From Actinomycetes bacterium (GTDB taxonomy: Bacteria; Actinomycetota; Acidimicrobiia; Spongiisociales; UBA5794), in NCBI GenBank assembly GCA_023336855.1, contig JAMBLK010000342.1, positions 1 to 5,586 on the forward strand: 5,586 bases of DNA. The letters are read 5' to 3'. The position numbers and the translations under genes are program-made. Below, in pieces: positions 4,822 to 5,586 of the stretch (position 1 is its first letter; each line of letters opens with the position of its first letter). Under the pieces are notes generated by a model that was not told the origin of the DNA, searched no databases, and saw nothing but the letters and a program-made list of their open reading frames with translations.

Positions 4822-5586
4822 ATGTCTGAGACAACGCAGAACGTCAAGGGAACACCCGCTTCCTGGGGTCGACTTGCTCTGCGCGGATTCGTCCTGCTGC
4901 TCGGGATGGTCTCGATCTACTTCTTCTTGCCGACGCTCCTGAACCTTGCCGAGAGTGCGCCGGAACTCGAGCACGTGAAGTGGCGCTGGTTCCTGCTGAT
5001 GGCAGTGTTGATGACCGGGGCGTTTGCCTCGCAGTGGGCGCTCACACGGATCGCCGCCCCCGGCATCTCCTGGTTCGTTGCCGCCACGTCCCAGCTCACG
5101 TCCAACGCCGCGGTGAAGGTGATCCCCGGCGGAGTTGTCGCCGGAGGCGCCTTCTACTTCCGAATGCTGGCGGTCTCCGGGGTGCCGATGGGTACGGCGA
5201 TCACCGCGCTCGCCGCCGTCGGAATTCTCTCGAACCTCGTCCTTCTCGCCCTCCCTGCAGTGGCCGTCGTCATCGCCGTGGTCTCGGCGCCGATCCCGGA
5301 GGGCATGCTCCCCGTGGCGATCGCGGGGACCGTCATGTTCGTCGTCATGTTCAGTGTCACGGTCGCCATGGTGGCCTTCGATAGGCCCGTCCGTGCTGTC
5401 GGTTGGGTCGTCGAACGTGTCGTTGCATGGGCGGGCCGGTTGTTGAAGAAGGACTGGTCGCTCACAACCGATGACATCCTCGAGCGCCGTGCTGAGGTTG
5501 TCTCCTCTCTCGGGAAGCGGTGGCACAAGGCGCTCGCGGTCGCCGTGTCGAACTGGCTTCTCGACTACGCCACCCTGGTTGTCGCC
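4822..5586 (+). CDS. Lysylphosphatidylglycerol synthase TM-region / UPF0104 flippase-like membrane protein, N-terminal part
   Basis: The first 255 residues are visible; the frame is open to the right edge. It is a multi-pass membrane protein with helices at about 19-41, 56-75, 125-155, 162-187 and from 236 onward. Between them lies the family-type segment SNAAVKVIPGGVVAGGAFYF at 94-113, with the PGG turn and the following FRMLAVSGVP. This pattern is typical of the LPG_synthase_TM (UPF0104) family, which includes the flippase half of MprF and many stand-alone proteins thought to move lipids or lipid-linked precursors. Without the C-terminus it cannot be seen whether a synthase domain is attached, and the lipid substrate is unknown. 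A polar cytoplasmic-looking stretch (about 188-235, with LLKKDWSLTTDDILERR) separates two helix groups. The ATG has GGGGGA eight bases upstream. It is a separate transcription unit from tdh-kbl, with about 300 bases between. Confidence 0.85.
   Translation, partial: MSETTQNVKGTPASWGRLALRGFVLLLGMVSIYFFLPTLLNLAESAPELEHVKWRWFLLMAVLMTGAFASQWALTRIAAPGISWFVAATSQLTSNAAVKVIPGGVVAGGAFYFRMLAVSGVPMGTAITALAAVGILSNLVLLALPAVAVVIAVVSAPIPEGMLPVAIAGTVMFVVMFSVTVAMVAFDRPVRAVGWVVERVVAWAGRLLKKDWSLTTDDILERRAEVVSSLGKRWHKALAVAVSNWLLDYATLVVA

Noticed and set aside
4546..5526. 326-residue minus-strand open frame
   Set aside because: It is extremely rich in D, H, G, R and E, and antisense to the flippase-like gene, whose membrane helices are clear on the plus strand.

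Overview
The window is about 5.6 kb of high-GC DNA carrying seven genes and one doubtful small gene. Codon use is strongly G/C-ending. Several starts sit 7-8 bases behind a TANNNT hexamer with no ribosome binding site, which points to leaderless mRNAs and fits an actinobacterium. An environmental lineage such as Acidimicrobiia is possible, but that placement is inference. No rRNA, tRNA, insertion sequence, CRISPR array or phage gene was seen, and gene order looks like ordinary chromosome.

Bases 1-1189 (minus strand) hold a two-gene ABC exporter operon: an ATP-binding subunit followed, with a 4-base GTGA overlap, by a membrane permease that runs off the left edge. A 112-base divergent intergenic region separates it from a plus-strand SRAP (YedK/HMCES-type) gene at 1302-1988, whose product forms protective crosslinks with abasic sites in single-stranded DNA. 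That intergenic region holds two inverted repeats, one of them a perfect 9+9 palindrome just upstream of the SRAP -10 box.

Bases 2012-2179 (minus strand) encode a small two-helix membrane protein of 55 residues, easily missed because it is short and starts with GTG. It converges on the SRAP gene and diverges from tdh.

Bases 2260-4519 (plus strand) form a compact tdh-kbl operon with a 10-base gap. Threonine 3-dehydrogenase oxidises L-threonine to 2-amino-3-ketobutyrate, and glycine C-acetyltransferase cleaves that with CoA to glycine and acetyl-CoA. The key metal, nucleotide, PLP and substrate residues I could check are present in both proteins.

Bases 4520-4821 contain a weak hairpin, a possible 56-residue hypothetical protein with coding-like codon-position composition, and a short palindrome with a promoter-like hexamer. 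From 4822 to the right edge runs the N-terminal 255 residues of a lysylphosphatidylglycerol synthase TM-region (UPF0104/flippase-like) membrane protein.

I see no convincing new multi-gene system. The most useful second-look items are the unannotated small membrane protein, the 19-bp palindrome at the SRAP promoter, the repeated leaderless-promoter layout, and the proline at the Q-loop position of the ABC ATPase.
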